This document shows, piece by piece, positions 8,173 through 13,901 of a stretch of 14,655 nucleotides of DNA (the stretch's first letter is position 1; each line of letters opens with the position of its first letter). The translations under genes and the position numbers were made by a program. The notes beneath the pieces are model-generated. The model was not told the DNA's origin. It saw only the letters and a list, made by a program, of their open reading frames with translations, and searched no databases. This DNA comes from Ignavibacteria bacterium (GTDB taxonomy: Bacteria > Bacteroidota > Ignavibacteria > Tepidaquicellales > OLB5), in the NCBI GenBank assembly GCA_030835005.1, contig JAUQWT010000218.1, positions 1 through 14,655 of the forward strand, read 5' to 3'.

Positions 8173-8272
8173 CGTAGGGAATGCATCTAAAAATTTAAAC
8201 TGTGTTATTGGTATTAGTTCAAATGCTGCTTAACGCTTGCATTACCGATTGATGTAAAGATGCATTCCTTGC
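8173..8272. repeat. Inverted-repeat element 2 (REP/MITE-like), right of the SDR gene
   Basis: The left arm CGTAGGGAATGCATCT (8173-8188) is identical to the arm of element 1 apart from one base. The right arm, AGATGCATTCCTTGC at 8258-8272, is its complement with two mismatches. The spacer is 69 nt against 66 nt in element 1 but differs in sequence, with only weak internal pairing. It fills the gap between the convergent SDR and nucleotidyltransferase stops (8156 and 8279) and might act as a bidirectional transcription or mRNA-end barrier. No T-tract is present. Confidence 0.7.
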
Positions 8273-8278
8273 AGATAT

Positions 8279-9277
8279 TCAAAACTTTGTAATTATCTCA
8301 TCTGCTTTCATAACATTTTCATGTTTTCCTTTAATTGATTCCCCGATTCCAAGAGCTACGCCATCAAGTTCAGCATTCTCAATCTCGGAATCTTCGCAGA
8401 TAAGTGAATTTTTAACTGTGGAATTCTTTATTGTCACGCAGTCTGTAATAACAACATTAGGCCCTATTGTTGAATCAACTATTTTACAGTTATTGCCTAT
8501 ATAAACCGGCTCTATGAATTTTGAATTAACAGATGAGTACACTCCCTCAAAGTTATGATCTCTGTTTAACAAGTAATTATTAGTACTAAGCAGCGTTTCG
8601 GGTTTTCCGCAATCAAACCAGTTCTCAATTTCAAACGGACTCATCTTTACGCCATCTTCGACAAGCTTCATAAGAGCATCGGTCAACTGATATTCATTCT
8701 TTGTGCGGATATTATTATACATTAGGTACTCAATTGCTTCAAACAAAAGCCTGCCTTCCTTTACGAAGTATATTCCGGCTATTGCGCTTTTACTTGGGGT
8801 TACTCCCGGAGCCGGTTTCTCGATCATTTTTGTGATTAGACCGTCCTTTGATTCAACTATACCAAACCTGGATGTATCTTCTACATCTTTTACTCCGATA
8901 GCTGAGTTTGGACTACTTAGCATTGCGTTAAGATCAAATTCAAAGATCGTATCGCCAAGAATAATTATCACAGGCTCATCTTTAGCGAATTCCTTTGCGT
9001 GGTAAACTGCATGACCGAGCCCAAGCATTTCTTTTTGTTCGGTGAATTCAAACTTCACTCCGGAATCAGCATACTCATTATTTACGGCAGAAATGATCTG
9101 ATCGCCAAGATAGCCAACAACAAGGATTACAGTATCAATTTTGCCGTTTTTTACAAGCTCATCAATTAAATGAAAGAGCATCGGTCTTCCGGCAACATTA
9201 ATTAATACTTTCGGAACTTTATTTGTTAGCGGCTGAAGTCTTGTACCGATTCCCGCAACAGGTATTATGGCTTTCAT
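8279..9277 (-). CDS. Sugar-1-phosphate nucleotidylyltransferase with C-terminal beta-helix
   Basis: Makes an NDP-sugar from an NTP and a sugar-1-phosphate. 332 residues. The N-terminal GT-A-like domain carries the signature GIGTRLQPLTNKVPKVL (9-25), VGYLGDQI (54-61), metal-binding Asp109 in LGDT, MIEKPAPG (151-158), EYQLTDAL (195-202) and the second metal Asp in WFDCG (220-224). From about residue 250 to 312 there is a left-handed beta-helix of imperfect hexapeptides (VYIGNNCKIVDSTIGPNVVI, then NSTVKNSLI). This two-domain shape matches the long archaeal/bacterial glucose-1-phosphate thymidylyl- or uridylyltransferases rather than short RmlA. The helix lacks features that would prove acetyltransferase activity, so it may be structural. 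The nucleotide and sugar cannot be fixed from sequence. ATG start; its stop lies 6 nt from inverted-repeat element 2. Transcribed in the same direction as alaS upstream, with a REP-like pair between. Confidence 0.9.
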   Translation of the reverse strand: MKAIIPVAGIGTRLQPLTNKVPKVLINVAGRPMLFHLIDELVKNGKIDTVILVVGYLGDQIISAVNNEYADSGVKFEFTEQKEMLGLGHAVYHAKEFAKDEPVIIILGDTIFEFDLNAMLSSPNSAIGVKDVEDTSRFGIVESKDGLITKMIEKPAPGVTPSKSAIAGIYFVKEGRLLFEAIEYLMYNNIRTKNEYQLTDALMKLVEDGVKMSPFEIENWFDCGKPETLLSTNNYLLNRDHNFEGVYSSVNSKFIEPVYIGNNCKIVDSTIGPNVVITDCVTIKNSTVKNSLICEDSEIENAELDGVALGIGESIKGKHENVMKADEIITKF

Positions 9278-9294
9278 AAAACAATCTATTTTCT

Positions 9295-9365
9295 AGTGGC
9301 ACAGGCATTCCTGCCTGTGCATTATGTAAATCAAATTATACACAGACAAGAATGTCTGTGCTACT
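9295..9365. repeat. Paired REP-like hairpins (BIME-like) at the alaS stop
   Basis: Two perfect hairpins: 9299-9320 (9-bp stem GCACAGGCA, loop TTCC) and 9341-9360 (8-bp stem CACAGACA, loop AGAA). The two halves are also inverted copies of each other: 9295-9310 pairs with 9350-9365 at 14 of 16 positions. The element reaches the first base of the alaS stop codon (complement of 9365-9367). The AGTGGCACAGGC...CTGTG form resembles REP sequences mobilised by RAYT-type transposases in other bacteria, though no transposase is present here. Confidence 0.75.
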
Positions 9366-12067
9366 TATACATACTTCTGAATTATTCCCGGCAATGCTGC
9401 AATTGCCTCATCTATTTTACTAACATCCTTACCGCCGGCTGTTGCAAGATGGGGTTTTCCGCCGCCACCGCCGCGAAGTATTTTTGCAAAATCACCTGCG
9501 ATCTTTCCGGCGCTTAGCTTCTTCTCTCTTATCAGATCATCACTCACAACTGCCACAAGGCTTACTTTGTTATCAATAAAAGAATACAATAATCCAACAC
9601 CGCTTTTCAGCTTTTCGCGGAGCTTATCAGCAATTTCTTTGAGTTCATCGGCATTATCCATGTCGAACTTTCCGGTTACAATGTTAATTCCATTGTAATC
9701 TTTAGCAATGGATAACATTTCATCAATTGAGCCTGCGGCACTTTGAACTTTTTGTTTTGCAAGTTCTTTTTCTGCCTGTTTCTTTTCTTCAAGAAACTTT
9801 TCTCTTACATCCATCAAAGAATTTACAGTTGAATCATGGTATTTTATGAGTGTCTTAAGCAGCTCAGCATCCCTGAAATCAGCCCCCTTAAAATCTTTCC
9901 TGAAATTATCCATTGCCAGCCTAAAATTATTAGAATACTTCTCCGGCAGCTCAGATGATAATTTTTCAATTTCCGAAACCCTCTCGTTGATGTAATCTAT
10001 TATCCCCTGTCCGGTACGTGCAAGTATTCTGCGTGTTCCTGAAGAGATACTTTCTTCTTTAATGATCTTGAACAGTCCAATATCCGAAGTGTCATTTACA
10101 TGAGTGCCGCCGCAAAGCTCAACGCTGAATTTTGGGTCAATAGTTACAACTCTCACAACATCACCATACTTTTCACCAAAGAACATCTTAACATTGGGGA
10201 TCTTTTTGGCTGATTCCATTGACATTTCTTCGGCTTTGACCGGGATCTTCTCTTTCACGTTATTGTTCACGATATCTTCAATATCAGTGATTTCCTGAGG
10301 TTTTAGCTTATGGAAATGCGGGAAGTCGAATCTTAACAACTTATCATCAAGATACGAACCCATTTGCTTAACATGCGAACCAAGCACCCTTTGCAAGGCT
10401 TCATGCATTAAATGCGTTGCTGAGTGATTGCGCTGGATAGATTGACGGCGGGGGAAATCAATTTTTGCTTTGACTTTCGTTCCTTTTGGATTGTCATTAA
10501 ATTGACTTTCTGCAACAACAAATTTCTTAGTCGAATCTTCGATCCTGAGAGATTCATTTTCTGATATATAAATTTCCCCGGTATCACTAACCTGTCCGCC
10601 GGATGCAGAATAAAACGGATTTTTGGAAAGAACTATCAGCGATTTCCCGTCAACATTTCTGGTGTCTACAATTGTAACTTCTTCACCGCTTTCATCCACA
10701 TCATAAGGATCGTAATCTACCTTCACTTCAGTTTTGAATTCAAATTCCTTTTTCCCCGAAGTTTCGTCCCTTGCACTTCTTGCCATTTCTTTTTGAACAT
10801 TCATCAATTCAGAAAACTTAGATTCATCTACATCATATCCAATTTCCCTAGCCATTAGCTGGGTAAGATCAATCGGAAACCCATAAGTATCATGCAGTTT
10901 AAATGCTGCCTCGCCCGAGAAGACCTTACTTCCGGCTGTCTTCATCTTCGCTATTTCTTCATCAAATAGCTTAAGTCCCTTATCTAGCGTTAAATTGAAA
11001 CTTTCTTCTTCACCCTTTATGATATCCTTGATCAATTCGCGCTTCTCGACTATTTCAGGGAAAACATGTCCCATTGTATCAACAAGCGTATCAACCAGTC
11101 TGTAAATAAATGGATTGCGCATGTCAAGATTGCGGCCATAACGCGCTGCACGCCTTAAAACGCGCCTTAAAACGTATCCCCTGCCTTCGTTTGAAGGAAT
11201 TGCGCCATCACCAATTGCAAATGTTAATGTGCGCACATGGTCAGCGATTACATTCATCGAAGCTTCATGCTTACCGGAATATTCTTTGCATGTGATACTG
11301 ATAAGTTCGTTTACCAAAGGAAGAAAAACATCTGTCATATAGTTTGAGGATTTGTTTTGTAGAACGCGAACCATGCGTTCAAATCCCATGCCTGTATCAA
11401 CATGCTTTGCGGGCAAGTCGTGCAATATGCCATCTTTATCGCGGTTGTACTGTATGAAAACAAGGTTCCATATTTCCATTACATCGGGATTTCCTGAGTT
11501 TACATCACTTGCCTTACATCCGTTTGGAGTGAAATCATAATGTATCTCCGAGCACGGGCCGCAGGGGCCGGTATCGCCCATTTCCCAGAAGTTATCTTTT
11601 TCATCAAACTTAAGTATATGGCTGTGTTCAATATCCGTTTCTGATTTCCAGAGTTCAAGCGCTTCGGAATCATCTCTGAATACCGTTACCCAAAGTCTGT
11701 TCTTATCCAGTCCCCATACTTTGGTCAAAAGCTCCCAAGCCCATGCAATAGCATCTTTCTTGTAATAGTCGCCAAACGACCAGTTACCGAGCATTTCAAA
11801 GAATGTATGGTGATAGCCGTCATGCCCGACCTCTTCGAGGTCATTATGCTTACCGCTTACTCTGATGCACTTCTGAGTATCTGCACAGCGATTGTAATCA
11901 CGCTTGCCTGTGCCAAGGAATACATCCTTGAACTGGTTCATTCCCGCATTTGTGAAAAGCAAAGTTGGATCGTCATACGGCACAACAGAGGCTGAAGGGA
12001 CAATTCTGTGCTCTTTGGCTTCAAAAAAGTCTAAAAAATCCTGTCTTATTTCGGTTGATTTCTTCAA
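9365..12067 (-). CDS. alaS: Alanyl-tRNA synthetase
   Basis: Charges tRNA-Ala. 900 residues, full length for bacterial AlaRS. The class II catalytic core is at the N-terminus: LLFTNAGMNQF (36-46, motif 1 region), RVSGKHNDLEEVG and HHTFFEMLGNWSFGD (69-100, motif 2), GDTGPCGPCSEIHYD (164-178), and GMGFERM (226-232, motif 3). The editing domain has zinc ligands H548 and H552 (HSATH) with C652 and H656 (CGGTH). A coiled-coil segment (about 735-775) leads to the C-Ala domain with the glycine-rich RGGGGGKPHLATAGG near 880. The start is TTG at 12067: no in-frame ATG lies upstream before the conserved N-terminus, and AAAGGA sits 7-8 nt before it. A TAAATTTG element at 12094-12087 may be its promoter. 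Confidence 0.98.
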   Translation of the reverse strand: MKKSTEIRQDFLDFFEAKEHRIVPSASVVPYDDPTLLFTNAGMNQFKDVFLGTGKRDYNRCADTQKCIRVSGKHNDLEEVGHDGYHHTFFEMLGNWSFGDYYKKDAIAWAWELLTKVWGLDKNRLWVTVFRDDSEALELWKSETDIEHSHILKFDEKDNFWEMGDTGPCGPCSEIHYDFTPNGCKASDVNSGNPDVMEIWNLVFIQYNRDKDGILHDLPAKHVDTGMGFERMVRVLQNKSSNYMTDVFLPLVNELISITCKEYSGKHEASMNVIADHVRTLTFAIGDGAIPSNEGRGYVLRRVLRRAARYGRNLDMRNPFIYRLVDTLVDTMGHVFPEIVEKRELIKDIIKGEEESFNLTLDKGLKLFDEEIAKMKTAGSKVFSGEAAFKLHDTYGFPIDLTQLMAREIGYDVDESKFSELMNVQKEMARSARDETSGKKEFEFKTEVKVDYDPYDVDESGEEVTIVDTRNVDGKSLIVLSKNPFYSASGGQVSDTGEIYISENESLRIEDSTKKFVVAESQFNDNPKGTKVKAKIDFPRRQSIQRNHSATHLMHEALQRVLGSHVKQMGSYLDDKLLRFDFPHFHKLKPQEITDIEDIVNNNVKEKIPVKAEEMSMESAKKIPNVKMFFGEKYGDVVRVVTIDPKFSVELCGGTHVNDTSDIGLFKIIKEESISSGTRRILARTGQGIIDYINERVSEIEKLSSELPEKYSNNFRLAMDNFRKDFKGADFRDAELLKTLIKYHDSTVNSLMDVREKFLEEKKQAEKELAKQKVQSAAGSIDEMLSIAKDYNGINIVTGKFDMDNADELKEIADKLREKLKSGVGLLYSFIDNKVSLVAVVSDDLIREKKLSAGKIAGDFAKILRGGGGGKPHLATAGGKDVSKIDEAIAALPGIIQKYV

Positions 12068-12086
12068 AACTTGTCCTTTAATAATG

Positions 12087-12094
12087 CAAATTTA
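12087..12094 (-). promoter_or_regulatory. alaS: Candidate -7 promoter element of alaS
   Basis: On the minus strand this reads TAAATTTG, an exact TAnnTTTG match, 20 nt before the TTG start and downstream of the tRNA terminator. A TTTG lies upstream but only 11 nt away, shorter than the usual spacing of about 20, so only the -7 box is claimed. Confidence 0.4.
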
Positions 12095-12110
12095 CCATAA
12101 TTTGGCAAAT

Positions 12111-12137
12111 AAAAAACCCGCCAAATTGACGGGTTTT
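12111..12137 (-). terminator. Intrinsic terminator of tRNA-fMet
   Basis: On the minus strand an 8-bp stem AAAACCCG / CGGGTTTT (12137-12130 with 12120-12113) closes a 9-nt loop, and the T-run continues (six T in total). It begins 8 nt after the tRNA 3' end and separates the tRNA from alaS. Confidence 0.85.
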
Positions 12138-12144
12138 GAGCTTG

Positions 12145-12217
<73 letters not shown>

Positions 12218-12227
12218 ATATTATCAA

Positions 12228-12259
12228 CAAATATACTCATATATTAAACCTCCTTCAAG
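12228..12259 (-). promoter_or_regulatory. Promoter of tRNA-fMet
   Basis: On the minus strand: CTTG at 12259-12256, a 20-nt spacer, then TATATTTG at 12235-12228, ending 10 nt before the tRNA 5' end. This fits the Bacteroidota -33/-7 promoter pattern (TTG, 19-21 nt, TAnnTTTG). The same arrangement recurs unchanged in copy C, which explains why the region is conserved. Confidence 0.7.
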
Positions 12260-12286
12260 TTATGAAATTATACCTAAAACCGAAAG

Positions 12287-12325
12287 TTTCGGGCTATGGG
12301 CGGATACCAGCAACTCCACCTCGCG
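12287..12325 (-). pseudogene. tRNA-fMet 5'-half remnant B (degenerate)
   Basis: Minus strand: CGCGAGGTGGAG-TTGCTGGTA, then TCCGCCC, then ATAGCCCGAAA. It matches the 5' acceptor strand, D stem and D loop of tRNA-fMet with several changes, keeps only the second half of the palindrome seen in copy C, and stops before the variable loop and T arm. Its promoter is damaged: compared with copy A one base is lost and the -7 box reads ATGATTTG. A small hairpin CCGAAA/TTTCGG followed by TTTT (12292-12276) could be a terminator remnant. Not functional as a tRNA. Confidence 0.75.
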
Positions 12326-12366
12326 GTACTATCAACAAATCATTCATACATCAAACCTGCTTCAAG

Positions 12367-12621
12367 TTATGATATTTTTCCTAATACTTGCTTTCTAATG
12401 AATTCTCTCCCTTTGAAGCTCTTGAGTTCTTTCTCCCTTTGCATGGCCTCATTCTTTTCGGTAAACTCCTCTTTGTAAATAATCTCCCAGGGCCTAAACT
12501 TGATTGTCCATCCCTTCTTTGAAAGTTCATTATGGGACAAAAATCTCTGTTCAAGATTTGAAGTCATCCCGATATATATCTTGTCAAATTTTTTCGAGTA
12601 TAATACGTATGTTGTGTACAT
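12367..12621 (-). CDS. Small single-domain GIY-YIG nuclease-family protein
   Basis: An 84-residue stand-alone GIY-YIG domain. The two signature strands are YVLYS (5-9) and IYIGMT (15-20), followed by NLEQRFLSHN with the conserved Arg26 and His30. PWEIIYKEEF comes next (44-53), then the EAMQREKELKSFKGREF helix (58-74) carrying the conserved Glu/Lys positions. Length and form match the many uncharacterised single-domain GIY-YIG proteins of Bacteroidota-type genomes; no DNA-binding extension is present, so homing activity is unproven. The ATG directly follows the T-run of an intrinsic terminator hairpin and has no Shine-Dalgarno sequence. Upstream lies a truncated tRNA-fMet copy with an intact promoter, and the C-terminal LGKIS and stop codon lie within another repeat of that promoter region. 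Nuclease, mobile passenger and DNA-repair roles all remain possible. Confidence 0.85.
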   Translation of the reverse strand: MYTTYVLYSKKFDKIYIGMTSNLEQRFLSHNELSKKGWTIKFRPWEIIYKEEFTEKNEAMQREKELKSFKGREFIRKQVLGKIS

Positions 12622-12645
12622 AAAAAAACCTGAAACTATTCAGGT
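12622..12645 (-). terminator. Intrinsic terminator between truncated tRNA copy C and GIY-YIG gene
   Basis: Minus strand: 7-bp stem ACCTGAA / TTCAGGT (12645-12639 with 12634-12628) with a 4-nt loop, followed by seven T ending right at the GIY-YIG ATG (12621). It could end a short RNA started at the copy C promoter, or attenuate transcription into the nuclease gene. Confidence 0.75.
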
Positions 12646-12652
12646 ATTAAAT

Positions 12653-12702
12653 CTTCGGGTTATGATCCGCCAGTTGGCGGATACCAGCTGCTCCACCCCG
12701 CG
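12653..12702 (-). pseudogene. tRNA-fMet 5'-half remnant C with palindrome replacement
   Basis: Minus strand: the first 21 nt (acceptor strand, D stem 5' strand and D loop) are identical to tRNA-fMet. Then 11 nt (GCTCGTCGGGC in the intact gene) are replaced by TCCGCCAACTGGCGGA. Identity resumes with TCATAACCCGAAG (anticodon loop and 3' stem) and ends there. The variable loop, T arm and 3' acceptor strand are absent, so it cannot be a tRNA. Its promoter is intact and a terminator follows 7 nt after the end of homology, so a transcript of about 80 nt is possible. Confidence 0.8.
12665..12682. repeat. Short palindrome inside tRNA remnant C
   Basis: A perfect inverted repeat, ATCCGCCA then GT then TGGCGGAT (18 nt). 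Its outer bases are shared with the flanking tRNA-derived sequence. Copy B keeps only the TGGCGGAT-side half (GGCGGAT at 12299-12305), so the palindrome predates the separation of B and C. Confidence 0.75.
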
Positions 12703-12712
12703 ATATTATCAA

Positions 12713-12743
12713 CAAATATACTCATATATTAAACCCGCTTCAA
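12713..12743 (-). promoter_or_regulatory. Intact tRNA-fMet-type promoter of copy C, upstream of GIY-YIG
   Basis: Minus strand: TTG at 12743-12741, a 20-nt spacer, then TATATTTG at 12720-12713, the same as the promoter of the functional tRNA apart from two spacer changes. It lies 10 nt before the remnant's first base and about 92 nt before the GIY-YIG ATG. Confidence 0.6.
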
Positions 12744-12799
12744 GTTATGAAATTATACCTAAAATGGTTTTCCAAATAGTGAAGACCTAATTTATAATG

Positions 12800-12825
12800 G
12801 AACAAGGGGGCATGCCCCCTTGTTC
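12800..12825. repeat. Perfect 26-nt palindrome downstream of a secreted-protein gene
   Basis: Arms GAACAAGGGGGCA and TGCCCCCTTGTTC are perfect reverse complements. It lies 26 nt beyond the stop codon of the gene at 12852-13337. No T-tract follows on either strand, so it is not a standard intrinsic terminator; a REP-like unit is as likely. Confidence 0.7.
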
Positions 12826-12851
12826 TTCGAAGATTAACTTGATACATAACA

Positions 12852-13337
12852 TTAGCTGCAATCTTTTACCATCTTCCTCAAAAGGGTTATGAAGAATAAC
12901 GAGTTCTTGTAAAGTTTTGAGTCTTCAAACTCCAGAATATCACCATTTATTCTGATCTTGTAATCCTGACCATCCATTCTGATTGCAATATTGATATTGG
13001 TGTATTGCTCAAATGATTTCGTTTTCGAGGTTTCCTGAAATAGTGAATCTACCACATTCAGCTCTTTAGAAATGATTGTCTTCTTAATATTCTCAATATT
13101 CTGTTCAGTAAACTCGCAAACTTTATCCATATCAATATCGTTCTTGCCTTTTCTGCCTGAGTATTTAACAGAATAAGCAACGCTTCTGCCGTCGATTGCA
13201 AATGATTCTGATGACGAATGACTGTCTTTAGACTTCTCGCCTGCCAGATACGAAACTGCGATGCTGAAATCCTGTGAAAGCAAATTGCTGTAAAACAAAC
13301 ATGAAGTTAGAATGACAACAAGTGCAATGATTTTCAT
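12852..13337 (-). CDS. Secreted protein of unknown function, paralogue 1
   Basis: A 161-residue protein with a hydrophobic signal peptide (about 4-20; cleavage probably near LLSQ at 19-22; an early LTSC at 10-13 resembles a lipobox but is too close to the N-terminus to trust). No known domain recognised. It is clearly related to the next gene upstream: shared GEKSKD (33-38), YSG (59-61), one cysteine in the middle (C74), and a matching end of the form Y-x-x-S-x-x-F-[IF]-x-x-L-R followed by a cysteine (C160). The conserved Cys pair suggests a disulphide in the exported protein. It lies 50 nt after its paralogue and probably shares its transcript. ATG start. Confidence 0.7.
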   Translation of the reverse strand: MKIIALVVILTSCLFYSNLLSQDFSIAVSYLAGEKSKDSHSSSESFAIDGRSVAYSVKYSGRKGKNDIDMDKVCEFTEQNIENIKKTIISKELNVVDSLFQETSKTKSFEQYTNINIAIRMDGQDYKIRINGDILEFEDSKLYKNSLFFITLLRKMVKDCS

Positions 13338-13387
13338 GACCTTAATGTATGATTAATGGAATACCTTGAATTCATTATCCAGTGCTG

Positions 13388-13867
13388 CTAACAGCCCCTT
13401 GCGATATTACGCAATTCCTTGATAAATTCAATTGAACGCATATAGGCTTTGTTATCCATAACTTCTGTTGCGTTTCCGCTCAATGAGATACGGTAACTTT
13501 CACCATTCATGCTCAGGGAAATGATCAAATCAATGTATGTACCAAATTCATCAATACCAAAAGGCTCTTTATAAAAGGTCTCGTTTGTGTCAATTGAATA
13601 TTTCGAAATATACCCGCTTATCTCATTAAGTGTAGTTTCGCCGATCTTGCACCTTTTGAACTCAGCAAGTTCATCAGGCAAAGTTATACCGGAATAATTC
13701 TTTTCATACCTGATCTCGCCAAATGTAACAAAGTATGTTTCAGTCTCCGAACGCGTATCTTTGCTTTTCTCACCCCTGGTATAGGTAACATTCAAAGTAA
13801 TATCACCGGAAAGAGATAGAGAAGTGAAGATAAGTGCAATAACAAGAAATAATATAAACTTATTCAT
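13388..13867 (-). CDS. Secreted protein of unknown function, paralogue 2
   Basis: A 159-residue protein with a signal peptide (hydrophobic about 4-18, likely cleaved near LSLSG at 17-21). It has the same architecture as its downstream neighbour: GEKSKD at 32-37, NYSG at 57-60, mid-protein Cys73, and a C-terminal YMRSIEFIKELRNIARGC ending in Cys159. Identity is modest outside these points, so the duplication is old. No known family recognised. It begins 34 nt after the valS stop, close enough for co-transcription with valS, though that link may be positional only. ATG start. Confidence 0.7.
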   Translation of the reverse strand: MNKFILFLVIALIFTSLSLSGDITLNVTYTRGEKSKDTRSETETYFVTFGEIRYEKNYSGITLPDELAEFKRCKIGETTLNEISGYISKYSIDTNETFYKEPFGIDEFGTYIDLIISLSMNGESYRISLSGNATEVMDNKAYMRSIEFIKELRNIARGC

Positions 13868-13901
13868 TTAATATCAAATGTTGAATTCAAAAATGATTTC
13901 A

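Noticed and set aside
12276..12292. CCGAAA/TTTCGG hairpin followed by TTTT as a terminator of copy B
   Set aside because: The six-base arms are one nucleotide apart, so the real stem would be about 4 bp, and the T-run is short. Mentioned only as a possible remnant.
12295..12720. CRISPR array from the repeated fMet fragments
   Set aside because: There are only three repeats, long and unequally diverged, with a protein gene between two of them, and they match a tRNA gene.
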